From positions 23,292 to 87,291 of the forward strand of contig NZ_VFAC01000017.1 in NCBI RefSeq assembly GCF_007644105.1: a stretch of DNA of 64,000 bases, written 5' to 3'. The position numbers and the translations under genes were made by a program. The stretch comes from Elioraea rosea (GTDB taxonomy: Bacteria; Pseudomonadota; Alphaproteobacteria; Acetobacterales; Acetobacteraceae). The notes under the pieces were generated by a model. It saw only the letters and a list, made by a program, of their open reading frames with translations. It did no database searches and was not told the origin of the DNA. Shown one piece after another: positions 17,349-27,925 of this stretch; position 1 is the stretch's first letter; each line of letters opens with the position of its first letter.

Positions 17349-19267
17349 GGCCGTTCGGTCCGCGCAGGCCCAGGCGCGGCGGCCTCGGCGACGCGCTGCT
17401 GGTCGGGTCGGGTGGGGGGCGGCGGCGGGCTCGTCCGCCGCGCGGGGTCGCGCGTCAGCGTCTCGAGCATCACGTCGCGAGCGACCGGCGCGGCCGCCGC
17501 CGAGCCGCCGCCGCCATGCTCGACGATCACCGCCACGGCGTAGACCGGCTCCTCGACCGGCGCGAAGCCGACGAACAGCGCATGGTGGCGCCATTCATAG
17601 GGAAGGTCTTCCTGCCGCCTCAGCCCGCGCTCGCGCTCTGCCATGGTGATGCGCCGAACCTGCGTCGTTCCCGTCTTGCCGCCCATCGCGACGCCGAGCT
17701 CGGCCGGAAGCCTGCTCGCCCAGGCCGTCCCGCCGCGCTCGTTCACGACGCCCGACATGGACTCGCGCATCAGCCTCAGATGCGGCTCGGGGATGCCGAG
17801 CGCCGGCCAGTCCTCCGCCCGGTGGCCCTTCTGCAGCGCCCCGCCCACCGCGCGGGTCAGGTGCGGCTGGATCGCACGCCCGCCATTGACCATCCGCGCG
17901 GTCATCACGGCGAGCTGCAGCGGCGAGACCTGGGTGAAGCCCTGGCCGATGCCGTGCACGAGCGTCTCGCCCTGCTGCCAGGGCACGCCCTGCGTGGCCA
18001 TCTTCCATTGCCGTGTGGGGATGAGGCCCGAGCGGGCGCCGGGAAGCTCGAGGTCGAGCTCGACGCCGAGGCCGAAGCGGCGCGACATCGTCGCGATCCG
18101 GTCGATGCCGACGCGCTTGGCCGTCTCGTAGAAGTAGCAGTCGCAGGACTGCTTGATGGCCTCGCGCATGTCGAGCCACCCGTGCCCGCCGCGCTTCCAG
18201 CAGTGGAACTTCGAATCGCCGAGCTGGGTGACCCCGAAGCAGGGAATGCGCTCGCCCGGCGCCACGAGCCGGGAGTCGAGGGCGGCGAGCGCCACCACCA
18301 TCTTGAAGGTGCTGCCTGGCGCATAGAGCCCCGCCACCGCCTTGTTCACGAGCGGGTTGCGCCGGTTCGACGTCCAGGCCCGCCACTGGGCGGATGACAC
18401 ACCCTCGGCGAACACGTTGGGGTCGAAGGACGGGGTCGAGGCCATGGCCATGACCTCGCCGTTGCGCGCATCGAGCACCACCACCGCGGCGCTGTCGTTC
18501 TCGATGCGGCGGGAGACGGCCTGCTGCAGCCCGGCATCGAGCGTCGTCGTCACGTCCTGGCCGGGCGTGCCCTCCTCGCGCTCGAGCTCGCGGATGACGC
18601 GGCCGACGGCGTTGACCTCGAGCTGCACCCGCCCCGCCCGGCCGCGCAGCGCCTGGTCATGCGCGCGCTCGAGTCCGGCCCGGCCGATGCGGATGCCCGG
18701 AAGCTGGAGCATCGGGTCGCCGTCGAGGTCGGCCTCGGCCGGGGCGGCGACGTAGCCGATCAGGTGGGCGAACTCCTCCCCGTAGGGGTAGGTGCGGCTC
18801 TGGCCGACATCGGTCACGATGCCTGGCAGGTCCGGCGCGTTCACCTCGAGCCGCGCCATGTCCTCCCAGTCGAGGAACTCGCGCACCAGCACGGGGACGA
18901 AGCGGCGGCGGCGGCGCACGTCGCGCTCGATCCGGGTCCTCTCGGCTTCCGTGAGCGGCACGACATGGGAGAAGGTCGCGAGGGTCGCGCCGACATCGTC
19001 GGTCCGCTCGGCCACGAGCATGGCCCGCCAGTTGAGCCTGTTCTCCGCGATCGGAACGCCGAACCGGTCGGTGATGCGCCCCCGCGGCGGAGGCAACAGG
19101 CGCATGGAGATGCGGTTCTCGTCTGCGAGCACGGCGTAGCGCTCGCTCTCCTTCACCTGGAGCTGCCAGAGCCGCACGCCGAGCGCGCCGAGCAGCGCCG
19201 TCTTGCCGAGGCCGAGCATGACGAGGCGGCGGGTGAAGACGGTGCGCTGGCCCTTCTCCTTCTTCAT
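17345..19267 (-). CDS. mrdA: Penicillin-binding protein 2 (elongasome transpeptidase)
   Basis: ATG at 19267, 640 residues. N-terminal cytoplasmic tail, one transmembrane helix (LGKTALLGALGVRLW), the pedestal domain with PPPRGRITDRFGVPIAEN, then the transpeptidase domain. Catalytic motifs: STFK with Ser319 in YAPGSTFKM, SCD in IKQSCDCYFYE and KTG in GGKTGTTQV. A Pro-rich C-terminal tail of about 35 residues ends the protein. It cross-links new peptidoglycan laid down by RodA. The start lies 10 nt after mreD and the stop overlaps rodA, indicating one operon. Confidence 0.95.
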   Translation of the reverse strand: MKKEKGQRTVFTRRLVMLGLGKTALLGALGVRLWQLQVKESERYAVLADENRISMRLLPPPRGRITDRFGVPIAENRLNWRAMLVAERTDDVGATLATFSHVVPLTEAERTRIERDVRRRRRFVPVLVREFLDWEDMARLEVNAPDLPGIVTDVGQSRTYPYGEEFAHLIGYVAAPAEADLDGDPMLQLPGIRIGRAGLERAHDQALRGRAGRVQLEVNAVGRVIRELEREEGTPGQDVTTTLDAGLQQAVSRRIENDSAAVVVLDARNGEVMAMASTPSFDPNVFAEGVSSAQWRAWTSNRRNPLVNKAVAGLYAPGSTFKMVVALAALDSRLVAPGERIPCFGVTQLGDSKFHCWKRGGHGWLDMREAIKQSCDCYFYETAKRVGIDRIATMSRRFGLGVELDLELPGARSGLIPTRQWKMATQGVPWQQGETLVHGIGQGFTQVSPLQLAVMTARMVNGGRAIQPHLTRAVGGALQKGHRAEDWPALGIPEPHLRLMRESMSGVVNERGGTAWASRLPAELGVAMGGKTGTTQVRRITMAERERGLRRQEDLPYEWRHHALFVGFAPVEEPVYAVAVIVEHGGGGSAAAAPVARDVMLETLTRDPARRTSPPPPPTRPDQQRVAEAAAPGPARTERP

Positions 19268-19277
19268 CGCCGCCCCC

Positions 19278-19805
19278 TCATGCCGCCTGCAGCGTCCGCT
19301 CGAGGCGGACGAACAGCCAGGAGAAGGCGGGATAGACGGCGATGACGAGGCCGAGCTCGACGAGCGGGGGGAGCACCGGCAGCACCCGGAAGGCGAGCGC
19401 GGCATGCAGCACCCAGCCGACGGCGAACAGCGCGGTGGCGAGCAGGGCGAAGGCGATCCAGACCAGCAGGAAGGACTGCCGCGCCAGCACCCGGCGCTGC
19501 GTCAGCACGATGCCGTGCAGCAGGAGCAGAAGAAGCGTGTTGAGCCCGAGCGGTGCGGCAGCGAGCAGGTCGCACAGCAGGCCGAGGCCGAACACGGCGA
19601 GCGGGGACATCAGCCGCGGCCGATAGAGCGTCCAGAAGAACACCGCGGCCGGCGCGGCGGAGGGGATGAGCCCGGGCTGGCCGGGAACGAGCGGGGGCAG
19701 GCAGGAGGCGATGACCAGGACGACGGCGAGTGCGGCGGGTGCGGCCTCGTGCGCCGCCGTGTCGAGGCGCTGCAGCAGGGTCTGGCGGGGAAGCCCGACG
19801 GCCAT
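19278..19805 (-). CDS. mreD: Rod-shape-determining membrane protein MreD
   Basis: 175 residues, five or so hydrophobic segments with little else conserved, as is normal for MreD. Characteristic parts are RPRLMSPLAVFGLGLLCDLL and LNTLLLLLLHGIVL. Identity rests on hydrophobicity pattern plus position between mreC (6 nt upstream) and mrdA (10 nt downstream). It links MreB filaments to the periplasmic synthesis machinery. Confidence 0.9.
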   Translation of the reverse strand: MAVGLPRQTLLQRLDTAAHEAAPAALAVVLVIASCLPPLVPGQPGLIPSAAPAAVFFWTLYRPRLMSPLAVFGLGLLCDLLAAAPLGLNTLLLLLLHGIVLTQRRVLARQSFLLVWIAFALLATALFAVGWVLHAALAFRVLPVLPPLVELGLVIAVYPAFSWLFVRLERTLQAA

Positions 19806-19811
19806 ACCGGC

Positions 19812-20681
19812 TCAGCTCCCCGGACGCCGGCGCGGCTCGGGCCGCGCGACCTGTTCCGGCGGCAGGATGCCGGAGAGGCCGAAATCATGCAGCCGCACGA
19901 ACGTCAGCCTGTTCATGTCGGCCGCGAGCTCGACCTCGAGCACGCCGCCGTGCCCCTGCCGAACCGTGCCGACGGGAAGCCCGGCCGGAAGTGCGCCGGC
20001 CTGGGAGGACGTCACCACCCTGTCGCCAGGCTGGGGCTGGCTGCCCTCCGCCCAGTGCTGCAGCCGCGGCGCCGGCCCGTTCGTGCCTGCGAGGATGGCG
20101 CGGTGGCCCGTGCGCTCGATCTGCACGGGGATGCGGCTGTTGATGTCGGTGACGAGCAGGATGCGCGCAGAGCGGCTGCCGACCTCGCTGACGCGCCCCA
20201 CGAGACCGTTCTCGTCGAGCGCCACCTGGCCCTTGCGCACGGCATGGCGCGGCCCGGTCGAGAGCAGCACCGAGCGCGCGTAGGAGGTTCCCGTGTCGGC
20301 CACGACGCGGGTCGTGATGAAGCCGGGCGTCGGCTCCGCCGGCGCGTTCAGCACCGCGCGCAGCGCAAGATTCTCCGCCTCCAGCGCCATCGCCACGTCA
20401 TGCCAGCGGCGGAGCCTCGCGTTCTCCTCCCTGAGACGGGCGTTCTCGGCGTGAATGTCGGCGATCCCCCGCACGGCCTCGATGGCATCCTGCACGGCGC
20501 CGACGGGGCGGGACAGGACATCGTAGACAGGCACGAGGAAGTCGGCGAGCGCGACGCGCGCCCGTTCGGCGATCACGGTATCGGCCTTGCCGAGCAGCAT
20601 CAGCCCGAAGCTCGCCGCGATCAGCAGCGGCAGCACGAGTCGCGCCAGGGCCTGGCGGAACGGAACGCTGAGGCGGATCAC
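19812..20681 (-). CDS. mreC: Rod-shape-determining protein MreC
   Basis: 289 residues: one N-terminal transmembrane helix (LVLPLLIAASFGLMLLG), a coiled coil around residues 75-110 (HAENARLREENARLRRW), then the periplasmic double beta-barrel with ARSVLLSTGPRHAVRKGQV and NGLVGRVSEVGSRSARILL. MreC activates PBP2-RodA from the periplasm. It is 109 nt after mreB, the largest gap in this operon, and 6 nt before mreD. The short basic C-terminal tail is not conserved. Confidence 0.94.
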   Translation of the reverse strand: MIRLSVPFRQALARLVLPLLIAASFGLMLLGKADTVIAERARVALADFLVPVYDVLSRPVGAVQDAIEAVRGIADIHAENARLREENARLRRWHDVAMALEAENLALRAVLNAPAEPTPGFITTRVVADTGTSYARSVLLSTGPRHAVRKGQVALDENGLVGRVSEVGSRSARILLVTDINSRIPVQIERTGHRAILAGTNGPAPRLQHWAEGSQPQPGDRVVTSSQAGALPAGLPVGTVRQGHGGVLEVELAADMNRLTFVRLHDFGLSGILPPEQVARPEPRRRPGS

Positions 20682-20790
20682 GCGCTGCCCCGCGGAATGC
20701 CTGGGTTTAGCCGCATGCCTGGATGCCTTGCCTCCCGGCCCATCGCCTGCCTCGGCAGAGCCGCCGCAGGTTGGGGCAAACAGGTTAACC

Positions 20791-21849
<1,059 letters not shown>

Positions 21850-22053
21850 CTACGTGCCAAGCGCCACGGAAGCCTTGGCGGCCTCAGGCCCGGGCGGCCC
21901 GGCGGGGCAGCCACGGGCCGCAACCAAAGCGGGTACCACCACATGCGGGCGCATGGAGGCCGCAAGGTTTACGGCGCGACGCTTCCGGCGACAACCGGGA
22001 TTCCGGCCGGCGTGGCAGCCATGCCGCAGGGCCACTCCGCCCGCCGTGGCCGA

Positions 22054-24810
22054 TTAGGCGAAGACCAGGTCGGCGGCGGTGAACCCGGCGAGCACGCCGG
22101 CAAGAAGCAGCTGGTCGCCCGCGCCATACTGCACCAGCGTTCCGCCTTCCTGCACCGCCCAACTGACCGCCCCGGCGGCGATCCCCTCGAAGCGGAGCCT
22201 GTCTGCGCCGACGGCGAAATCGGTTATCACGTCTGCCCCGTCACCGTGCGCGAACAGGAAGAGGTCCCGCCCCGCCCCGCCGGTGAGCGTGTCGCTGCCC
22301 GTGCCGCCGCGAATCCTGTCGGCGCCAGAGCTGCCGATCACGACATCGTCCCCCGCCCCGGCCTCGATGGTGGCGTAGGACCAGCCATTCCAGCCCGTCA
22401 CGGTGATGCGGTCATTGCCGGCGCCCGTCGAGACCACGAAGCCATTGCCCCAGCCATCGGCGTCGGCGCCGTTCGAGAAGGCGGTGATGGTGACGACATC
22501 GTCGCCCGAGCCGGTGCGGACGGTGCCGCGCTTGATGCCGCTGAGCGCCACGCTGCTTGCCGCCGTTCCGCCGAGCTCGACCAGGGCATCGACGAAATTG
22601 TCGAGCCGGACATCGGCGCCATCGTCGTCGCGCACCGTCACGGTCTTCAGCGTGTTCCAGGCGCTCGTCACGGTGGCGGAGACGGCATCGCCCGGCCCCC
22701 AGTCCACCGCCACCGTCGCACCGGCGATGCCGTGCTGCGCGGCGGTAACCGTCGCATCCGCCCCTGCCGTGGCCGACCAGCCGGTCCCGGCCGCGCCATT
22801 GCCGAGCAGAAGCTTCGGCAGGACGAGGGGCGCAGCCGGCATCACGAGGTCCGACACGAGGACGAACTGGTCGCTGAAGGCAAGGCGCTCGATGCCGGGG
22901 AGCCTGTCGGTGCCAAGCGCGCCGAGGGAGACCACAAGCGCGCCCGCATCCCAGCCATAGGACGCCGCCGTCCAGGCCATGGCGAAGGCAGCGGTGTCGA
23001 ACCCGGCCCCGCCGTCGAGGATGTCGTCTCCGAAGCCGCCCTCGAGCCAGTCATCCCCGCCGCCGCCGGAGAGGATGTCGTTGCCTCGGCCCCCGGTCAG
23101 GCGGTTGGCGAAGCCATCGCCTGCGAGAACGTCATGGCCATCGCCGCCATGGACCGCCTCGATCGTCGTTCCGACGGCGAGGGCGAGCTCCGCGCCGCCG
23201 ATCGTTCCGCCGCCGGCAGCAAGGTCGAGCAGGACGCGGCCGGTGACGGCGGAGGCGTTGATGGTGTCGAAGCCGGCCATGTCGACGATCAGCCCGCGCG
23301 AGGGGTCGGCGGCCCGTGCGGCGGCGAACTCGTCGGTGAAGACGTAGAGCGTGTCCTCGCTCGCCGCGTCCCCGAGCGCGGTGATCGACCAGGAGACGAG
23401 CTGGCCGATGTCGCCTGCCATGGAATCGACCACCCGAAGCGTCCATGCGCCGCCGGAGCCCTCGCCCCAGAACGCGTTGGACGTGACGGTGAAGACGATG
23501 TCGTCGGCAGACGAGCCATAGCCGGAGCTGTTCGCGGGCGACCGGCCGGGACGGTCGATCAGCACGCTCTCGGTTCCCTCGGGCGAGACGAGGAAGACGC
23601 GGAGATCGCCGATCCAGGTATGGCGGATGTCGAGCGAGACCTGCACGCGGTCGATCGCGACCCCGTCCGCGAGGCTGAGCGTGCTCGTGAGGCCGGCAGG
23701 CGAGGCGTCGGGAATGGCCATGCGCGGCGCCGAGGCGGCGCTGACCTTGGCGAGGTTCTGGCTGTGCGAGACATCATCCCAGGTCTCGGCAAGCCGCACG
23801 GCGGCGCGCGCGTCCACCAGGCCGAAGCCGTAGTCGTTCGAGAAATGCATGCCCCCGCCGTTCCAGGTGCCGGCGCCGTTGGTCGTCCACGAGGCGTTGG
23901 CTGCATCCGTCCTGCGCGCGGAGAGGGCGAGGATCTCCTGCACATCCCGCCAGCCGAGGTCGGGGTTGGCCTCGAGCATCAGCGCGACGATGCCGCTGAC
24001 GACCGGTGCGGCGAAGCTCGTGCCGGAGACGGTGGCGGTGTTCCCGGCCGAGTAGCCCTCCGCGCCCGTGCGGTCGGTCGTGGTGATGGCCACGCCGGGC
24101 GCGGAGACGAGCAGCGCAGCGCCGGGGTTGGAGAAGGACGCGACCTTGCCCTCGGCATCGACAGCGCCGACGGTGATGACCTCGGGAGCCGCCTGGATGC
24201 CGTGGTGATTCACGCTGTCGCCGCTCGCCCGCGCGTTGCCCGCGGCGAAGACGAACACCGTGCCGAGCCCGCCGCGGCCGACATCGGTCGCGTGCACGAG
24301 GGCATCGCGGATCGGCGCATAGGCGGGGGAGGCGAAATTGTCGGTGAACAGCCCGCCGAAGCCCCAGGAGTTGTTCGAGACGTCCACCCCCGCCTGGTTG
24401 CGGAGCTGGGTCGCGATCTGCGCGGTCGAGCCTGCGGCGCCATAGCCCATGCGGAAGCCGACGAGCGTCGCATCATGCGCCACGCCGACAAGGCCGGCGC
24501 CGTCGGCATTCGCGCCGATCACCCCAGCGACGGCCGTGCCGTGGATATCGCCCGCCTCGGCGGCCGGGTTCGCGTCATTGCCGCGCGCATCCCAGCCTCC
24601 CGCGCCGAAGGCGCCGGCAAGGTCGGGGTGGCCGAGCTCGATCCCGTCATCGACAATGCCGATGCGCACGCCGCGGCCGGTATAGTCAGCCCAGACCGGG
24701 GTGACGTTGGCGTCCACGCCGCCGGGGTTCAGCAGGTGCCATTGCGCCGCGAAGCCAGGGTCGGCCGGCAAGGCGACATGCGTGACCGTCGTGGCGTCGG
24801 CGTGCGCCAT
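22054..24810 (-). CDS. Secreted kexin-type subtilase with P domain and RTX C-terminus
   Basis: 918 residues. Residues ~1-340 are a subtilisin/kexin (S8) protease: catalytic D54 in GIVDDGIELGHPDL, H90 in DIHGTAVAGV, oxyanion N192 in AAGN and S265 in SGTSFAAP. Residues ~360-480 form a proprotein-convertase P domain (IGDLRVFLVSPEGTESVLI, GGAWTLRVVDSM). Residues ~485-610 resemble the serralysin M10 C-terminal module and run into RTX repeats (GGRGNDILSGGGGDDWLEGG). A second RTX block covers ~765-850 (GGTGSDTLTGGAGRDLFLF). There is no N-terminal signal peptide, so type I secretion through the C-terminus is likely; no T1SS genes are in the window. Substrate unknown. Confidence 0.9.
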   Translation of the reverse strand: MAHADATTVTHVALPADPGFAAQWHLLNPGGVDANVTPVWADYTGRGVRIGIVDDGIELGHPDLAGAFGAGGWDARGNDANPAAEAGDIHGTAVAGVIGANADGAGLVGVAHDATLVGFRMGYGAAGSTAQIATQLRNQAGVDVSNNSWGFGGLFTDNFASPAYAPIRDALVHATDVGRGGLGTVFVFAAGNARASGDSVNHHGIQAAPEVITVGAVDAEGKVASFSNPGAALLVSAPGVAITTTDRTGAEGYSAGNTATVSGTSFAAPVVSGIVALMLEANPDLGWRDVQEILALSARRTDAANASWTTNGAGTWNGGGMHFSNDYGFGLVDARAAVRLAETWDDVSHSQNLAKVSAASAPRMAIPDASPAGLTSTLSLADGVAIDRVQVSLDIRHTWIGDLRVFLVSPEGTESVLIDRPGRSPANSSGYGSSADDIVFTVTSNAFWGEGSGGAWTLRVVDSMAGDIGQLVSWSITALGDAASEDTLYVFTDEFAAARAADPSRGLIVDMAGFDTINASAVTGRVLLDLAAGGGTIGGAELALAVGTTIEAVHGGDGHDVLAGDGFANRLTGGRGNDILSGGGGDDWLEGGFGDDILDGGAGFDTAAFAMAWTAASYGWDAGALVVSLGALGTDRLPGIERLAFSDQFVLVSDLVMPAAPLVLPKLLLGNGAAGTGWSATAGADATVTAAQHGIAGATVAVDWGPGDAVSATVTSAWNTLKTVTVRDDDGADVRLDNFVDALVELGGTAASSVALSGIKRGTVRTGSGDDVVTITAFSNGADADGWGNGFVVSTGAGNDRITVTGWNGWSYATIEAGAGDDVVIGSSGADRIRGGTGSDTLTGGAGRDLFLFAHGDGADVITDFAVGADRLRFEGIAAGAVSWAVQEGGTLVQYGAGDQLLLAGVLAGFTAADLVFA

Positions 24811-24982
24811 CCATTCCTCCGCACAGAGCTGCTAGGGCCGTCTCGTCCACAGCGACAAGGCCTGAAACAGAGGTTAACGGCGAACGGTTAACGACCGGTT
24901 GACCACCCGGCAGGACTTGCCGGGCCTGTCGCGTTCGGGAAGACGATCCCGGACACGGCGACGGTACAGCGAGGGTGCGGAG

Positions 24983-25010
24983 CCGGTCTGTGCGCGTGTG
25001 CACAGACCGG
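24983..25010 (-). terminator. Strong hairpin after leuA (probable terminator)
   Basis: An 11-bp perfect stem (CCGGTCTGTGC at 24983-24993, GCACAGACCGG at 25000-25010) closes a 6-nt loop. It lies 13 nt after the leuA stop codon on the transcribed strand. No T run follows, so termination may need Rho or the hairpin may stabilise the 3' end. It also separates leuA from the protease gene on the same strand. Confidence 0.6.
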
Positions 25011-25023
25011 TCCGGCGCGGCGA

Positions 25024-26634
25024 TCAGGCAGAGAGGGCGGCAGGCGCGGTGCGGGCGCGCTTGACCAGGAGCTTGTTCAGCGCATGCACATAGGCGCGCG
25101 CGGAGGCGACCAGCGTGTCGGTGTCGGCGCCCTGGCCATCGACGAGCTTGCCCGCCTCCTCGAGCCGGACGGTCACCTTCGCCTGCGCGTCGGTGCCCTC
25201 CGTCACCGCGCCGACGGAGTAGAGCTTCAGCTCCGCCTCGTGCGGGAAGAGCATGCGGATCGCCTTGAACGTGGCATCGACCGGGCCGTCGCCGGTCGCC
25301 TCGGCGCGCTTCGTTTCGCCGTCGATGTCGAGCTCGAGGATGGCCCGCTGCGGCGCCTTGCTTCCGGCCCAGACCTCGAGCGACACGAATCGCACGGCAT
25401 CGTGCGCGCGCACCACCTCGTCATCGACGAGCGCGACCACGTCCTCGTCGAACACGACCTTCTTCACGTCGGCGAGGCGCTTGAAACGCTGGAACGCGTC
25501 GTTCAGCGCGTTGTCGCCGATATCGGCGTAGCCGAGCTGCTTCAGCTTGTCGCGGAACGCCGCGCGGCCGGAATGCTTGCCGAGCACGAGGGACGACTTG
25601 GCGAGGCCGACGCTCTCCGGCGTCATGATCTCGTAGGTGCCGGAGTGCTTCAGCATCCCGTCCTGGTGAATGCCCGCCTCGTGCGCGAAGGCGTTGCGCC
25701 CTACGATCGCCTTGTTCGGCTGCACGTCGAACCCCGTGATGGTCGCGAGCAGGCGCGAGGTGCGCGTGATGTTCTGCGTCACGATGCCGTTGGCATAGGG
25801 CATCGCGTCGGCGCGCGTGCGCAGCGCCATGGCGAGCTCCTCGAGCGCGGCGTTGCCCGCGCGCTCGCCGATGCCGTTGATCGTGCACTCGATCTGCCGC
25901 GCCCCGGCCTTCACGGCCGCGAGCGTGTTCGCCACCGCGAGGCCAAGGTCGTTGTGGCAGTGCGCCGACAGGATCACCTTCTCCGCGCCCGGCACGCGCT
26001 CGCGCAGCATGGCGAAGATCGCGCCGAACTCCTCCGGCACGGCATAGCCGACCGTGTCGGGGATGTTGATCGTTGTCGCACCCGCCTTGATCGCTGCCTC
26101 GACGCAGCGGCAGAGGAAATCGGCCTCGGTGCGCGAGCCGTCCTCGGCCGACCATTCGACGTCGTCGGCGTACTTGCGAGCATGGGTGACGGAGTTCGTC
26201 ACCGCCTCCAGCACCGCCTCGGGCGACATCTGCAGCTTGTACTTCATGTGCAGCGGCGAGGTGCTGATAAAGGTGTGGATGCGCTTGCGGCGCGCGGGTT
26301 TCAGCGCCTCTCCCGCGGCATCGATGTCGGCGCGGGCGGAGCGGGCGAGCGAGCACACCACCGCTCCCTGGATCTTCTCCGAGATCGCCTTCACCGAGGC
26401 GAAATCGCCAGGCGAGGCGATGGCGAAGCCAGCCTCCATCACGTCGACACCGAGATCCTCGAGCGCCTCGGCCATGCGCAGCTTCTCCTCGAGATTCATC
26501 GAGAAGCCGGGGCTCTGCTCGCCGTCGCGCAGCGTCGTGTCGAACACGATCACGCGCGCGGGATCGACGCTGCCGAAGGATGGGTGATCGACGGTCGGGT
26601 GGTCTGCAGCCTGGGGCGTGGGGGTGGCGGACAT
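25024..26634 (-). CDS. leuA: 2-isopropylmalate synthase
   Basis: ATG at 26634 with GAGGAAGAAG upstream, 536 residues. First committed step of leucine synthesis: acetyl-CoA plus 2-oxoisovalerate to 2-isopropylmalate. The catalytic TIM barrel carries [17 protein letters not shown] near residue 30 and [17 protein letters not shown] (metal-binding HxH) plus [20 protein letters not shown]. The C-terminal ~150 residues form the LeuA regulatory dimer domain that binds leucine for feedback inhibition. A 35-residue leucine-codon leader ORF lies 78 nt upstream and may attenuate transcription. The 2-oxoisovalerate precursor pathway (ilvBHC) is encoded 5 kb away in this window. Confidence 0.96.
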   Translation of the reverse strand: MSATPTPQAADHPTVDHPSFGSVDPARVIVFDTTLRDGEQSPGFSMNLEEKLRMAEALEDLGVDVMEAGFAIASPGDFASVKAISEKIQGAVVCSLARSARADIDAAGEALKPARRKRIHTFISTSPLHMKYKLQMSPEAVLEAVTNSVTHARKYADDVEWSAEDGSRTEADFLCRCVEAAIKAGATTINIPDTVGYAVPEEFGAIFAMLRERVPGAEKVILSAHCHNDLGLAVANTLAAVKAGARQIECTINGIGERAGNAALEELAMALRTRADAMPYANGIVTQNITRTSRLLATITGFDVQPNKAIVGRNAFAHEAGIHQDGMLKHSGTYEIMTPESVGLAKSSLVLGKHSGRAAFRDKLKQLGYADIGDNALNDAFQRFKRLADVKKVVFDEDVVALVDDEVVRAHDAVRFVSLEVWAGSKAPQRAILELDIDGETKRAEATGDGPVDATFKAIRMLFPHEAELKLYSVGAVTEGTDAQAKVTVRLEEAGKLVDGQGADTDTLVASARAYVHALNKLLVKRARTAPAALSA

Positions 26635-26666
26635 GGCGCTTCTTCCTCTGGGTGAACGACTAGGCC

Positions 26667-26707
26667 GGGGACGATCCCCTGAGCGGTGCAGCGCGGGACC
26701 TCCGCGC
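26667..26707 (-). promoter_or_regulatory. Candidate attenuator hairpins before leuA
   Basis: Between the leader ORF stop and the leuA start the transcript can form two compact hairpins. GCGCGG-AGGTC-CCGCGC spans 26707-26691 and GGGGA-TCG-TCCCC spans 26679-26667. Additional short stems (GGCGT/CGCC) overlap the leader stop codon, giving scope for alternative folding. There is no clear T run, so the mechanism (termination or translation control) is uncertain. Confidence 0.4.
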
Positions 26708-26712
26708 CGGCG

Positions 26713-26820
26713 TCACGCCCAGGGGCGGCTAAGTCGAAGGAGAAGGCCGGAAATCGACGCGAGCGCGCCGCCCGCGGATGCGGGCGCAGGGAGGCGGGCG
26801 CGGCTCAGCCAGTCGCTCAT
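26713..26820 (-). CDS. Candidate leucine leader peptide (leuL-like)
   Basis: A 35-codon frame starting at ATG 26820, opening MSDWLSRARL. It contains the run SGLLLRLSRPWA near its end, read from codons CTT CTC CTT CGA CTT, followed by TGA. Four leucines in five codons just upstream of leuA is what a ribosome-mediated attenuator needs. These CTT/CTC choices stand out where CTG would be expected, although CTC is also common here. No good ribosome-binding site was seen. It is too short for homology-based proof; the call rests on position and codon content. Confidence 0.45.
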   Translation of the reverse strand: MSDWLSRARLPAPASAGGALASISGLLLRLSRPWA

Positions 26821-26941
26821 GGGGCGGATTATCCACAAACCGGCCCCATTCGGCAAGCGCCCCCCGTTGCCGGAACGGAGCGGCGGAAGCAGGATGCCGC
26901 CACCCGAACGACAATCCATCCGAGGAAGGGAACGCCGCTCC

Positions 26942-27913
26942 ATGCCGCACGTGCTGCTCGCAGGCCAACTGCACAAGGCCGGTCTGTCTCTGCTCGAGGC
27001 CCGCCCCGACGTCACCTTCGAGACGCTGCGGCCAGGCTCGCCCGAGTTCCCCGAGCGGGTGAAGGAGGCCGATGCCGTGCTGCTCTGGCTCGAGCCGATC
27101 ACCGAGGCGGTGCTCGAGGCGACGCCGCGGCTGAAGGTCGTCGCACGCTACGGCGTCGGCTACGACACGGTCGACATCGCCGCCTGCACGAGACGCGGCA
27201 TTCCCGTCGCCGTCGCCAACGGCTCGAACGACCTCTCCGTCGCCGAGCACGCGATGATGCTGATGCTCGCCGTCGCCCGCCGCACGGTGGAGTACGACGC
27301 GAAGGTGCGCCGCGGCGAATGGCGCCAGGGGCAGATGCCGCCGATGCACGAGCTCGCCGGCCGCACGGTGCTGGTGGTCGGCTATGGCCGCATCGGTACG
27401 CGCGTGGCGAAGCTCGCCCAGGCCTTCGGCATGCGCGTGATGGTGCATGACCCCGCCTTCCCCACCCCCCGCATCGCCGCGGACGGGCACATCCCCGCGC
27501 CCGACTGGAAGGCCGTGCTCCCCGAGGTGGACGTGCTGACGCTGCACTGCCCGCTGCATCCCGGCACGAAGGGCCTCGTGAACGCCGAGGTGTTCTCGCG
27601 CATGAAGCCGAGCGCGTGGCTGATCAACACCGCCCGCGGCGGGGTGGTCGACGAGCCGGCGCTGATCGAGGCGCTCAAGGCGAAGAAGATTGCCGCGGCC
27701 GGTCTCGACGTGCTCGTCGTCGAGCCGCCGCAGACGAACCATCCGCTGTTCGCGATGGAGAACGTCGTGCTCGCCCCGCACAACGCGGCGACCCCGGACG
27801 AGTGCCTCGCGAAGATGGCCAAGCGGTCGGCCCAGAACATCCTCGACTGCTTCGACGGCAAGATCGACCCGGGCTACCTCGTGAACCCCGAAGTGCTGCG
27901 CAAGAACGCCTGA
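26942..27913 (+). CDS. D-isomer-specific 2-hydroxyacid dehydrogenase (SerA-like), copy 1
   Basis: ATG at 26942 with GAGGAAGGG 11 nt upstream, 323 residues. NAD-binding motif VVGYGRIGTRVAKLAQAFGM near residue 150. Catalytic Arg in NTARGGVVDEPALIEAL, Glu in VVEPPQTNHPLF and His in LAPHNAATPDE complete the family site. Related to 3-phosphoglycerate dehydrogenase but without the C-terminal ACT domain, so it may act on another 2-hydroxy acid. It is followed 12 nt later by a clear paralogue and is divergent from leuA. Both end in the same NPEVLR(K/R)NA. Confidence 0.87.
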   Translation: MPHVLLAGQLHKAGLSLLEARPDVTFETLRPGSPEFPERVKEADAVLLWLEPITEAVLEATPRLKVVARYGVGYDTVDIAACTRRGIPVAVANGSNDLSVAEHAMMLMLAVARRTVEYDAKVRRGEWRQGQMPPMHELAGRTVLVVGYGRIGTRVAKLAQAFGMRVMVHDPAFPTPRIAADGHIPAPDWKAVLPEVDVLTLHCPLHPGTKGLVNAEVFSRMKPSAWLINTARGGVVDEPALIEALKAKKIAAAGLDVLVVEPPQTNHPLFAMENVVLAPHNAATPDECLAKMAKRSAQNILDCFDGKIDPGYLVNPEVLRKNA

Positions 27914-27925
27914 GGTCGTTTCATC

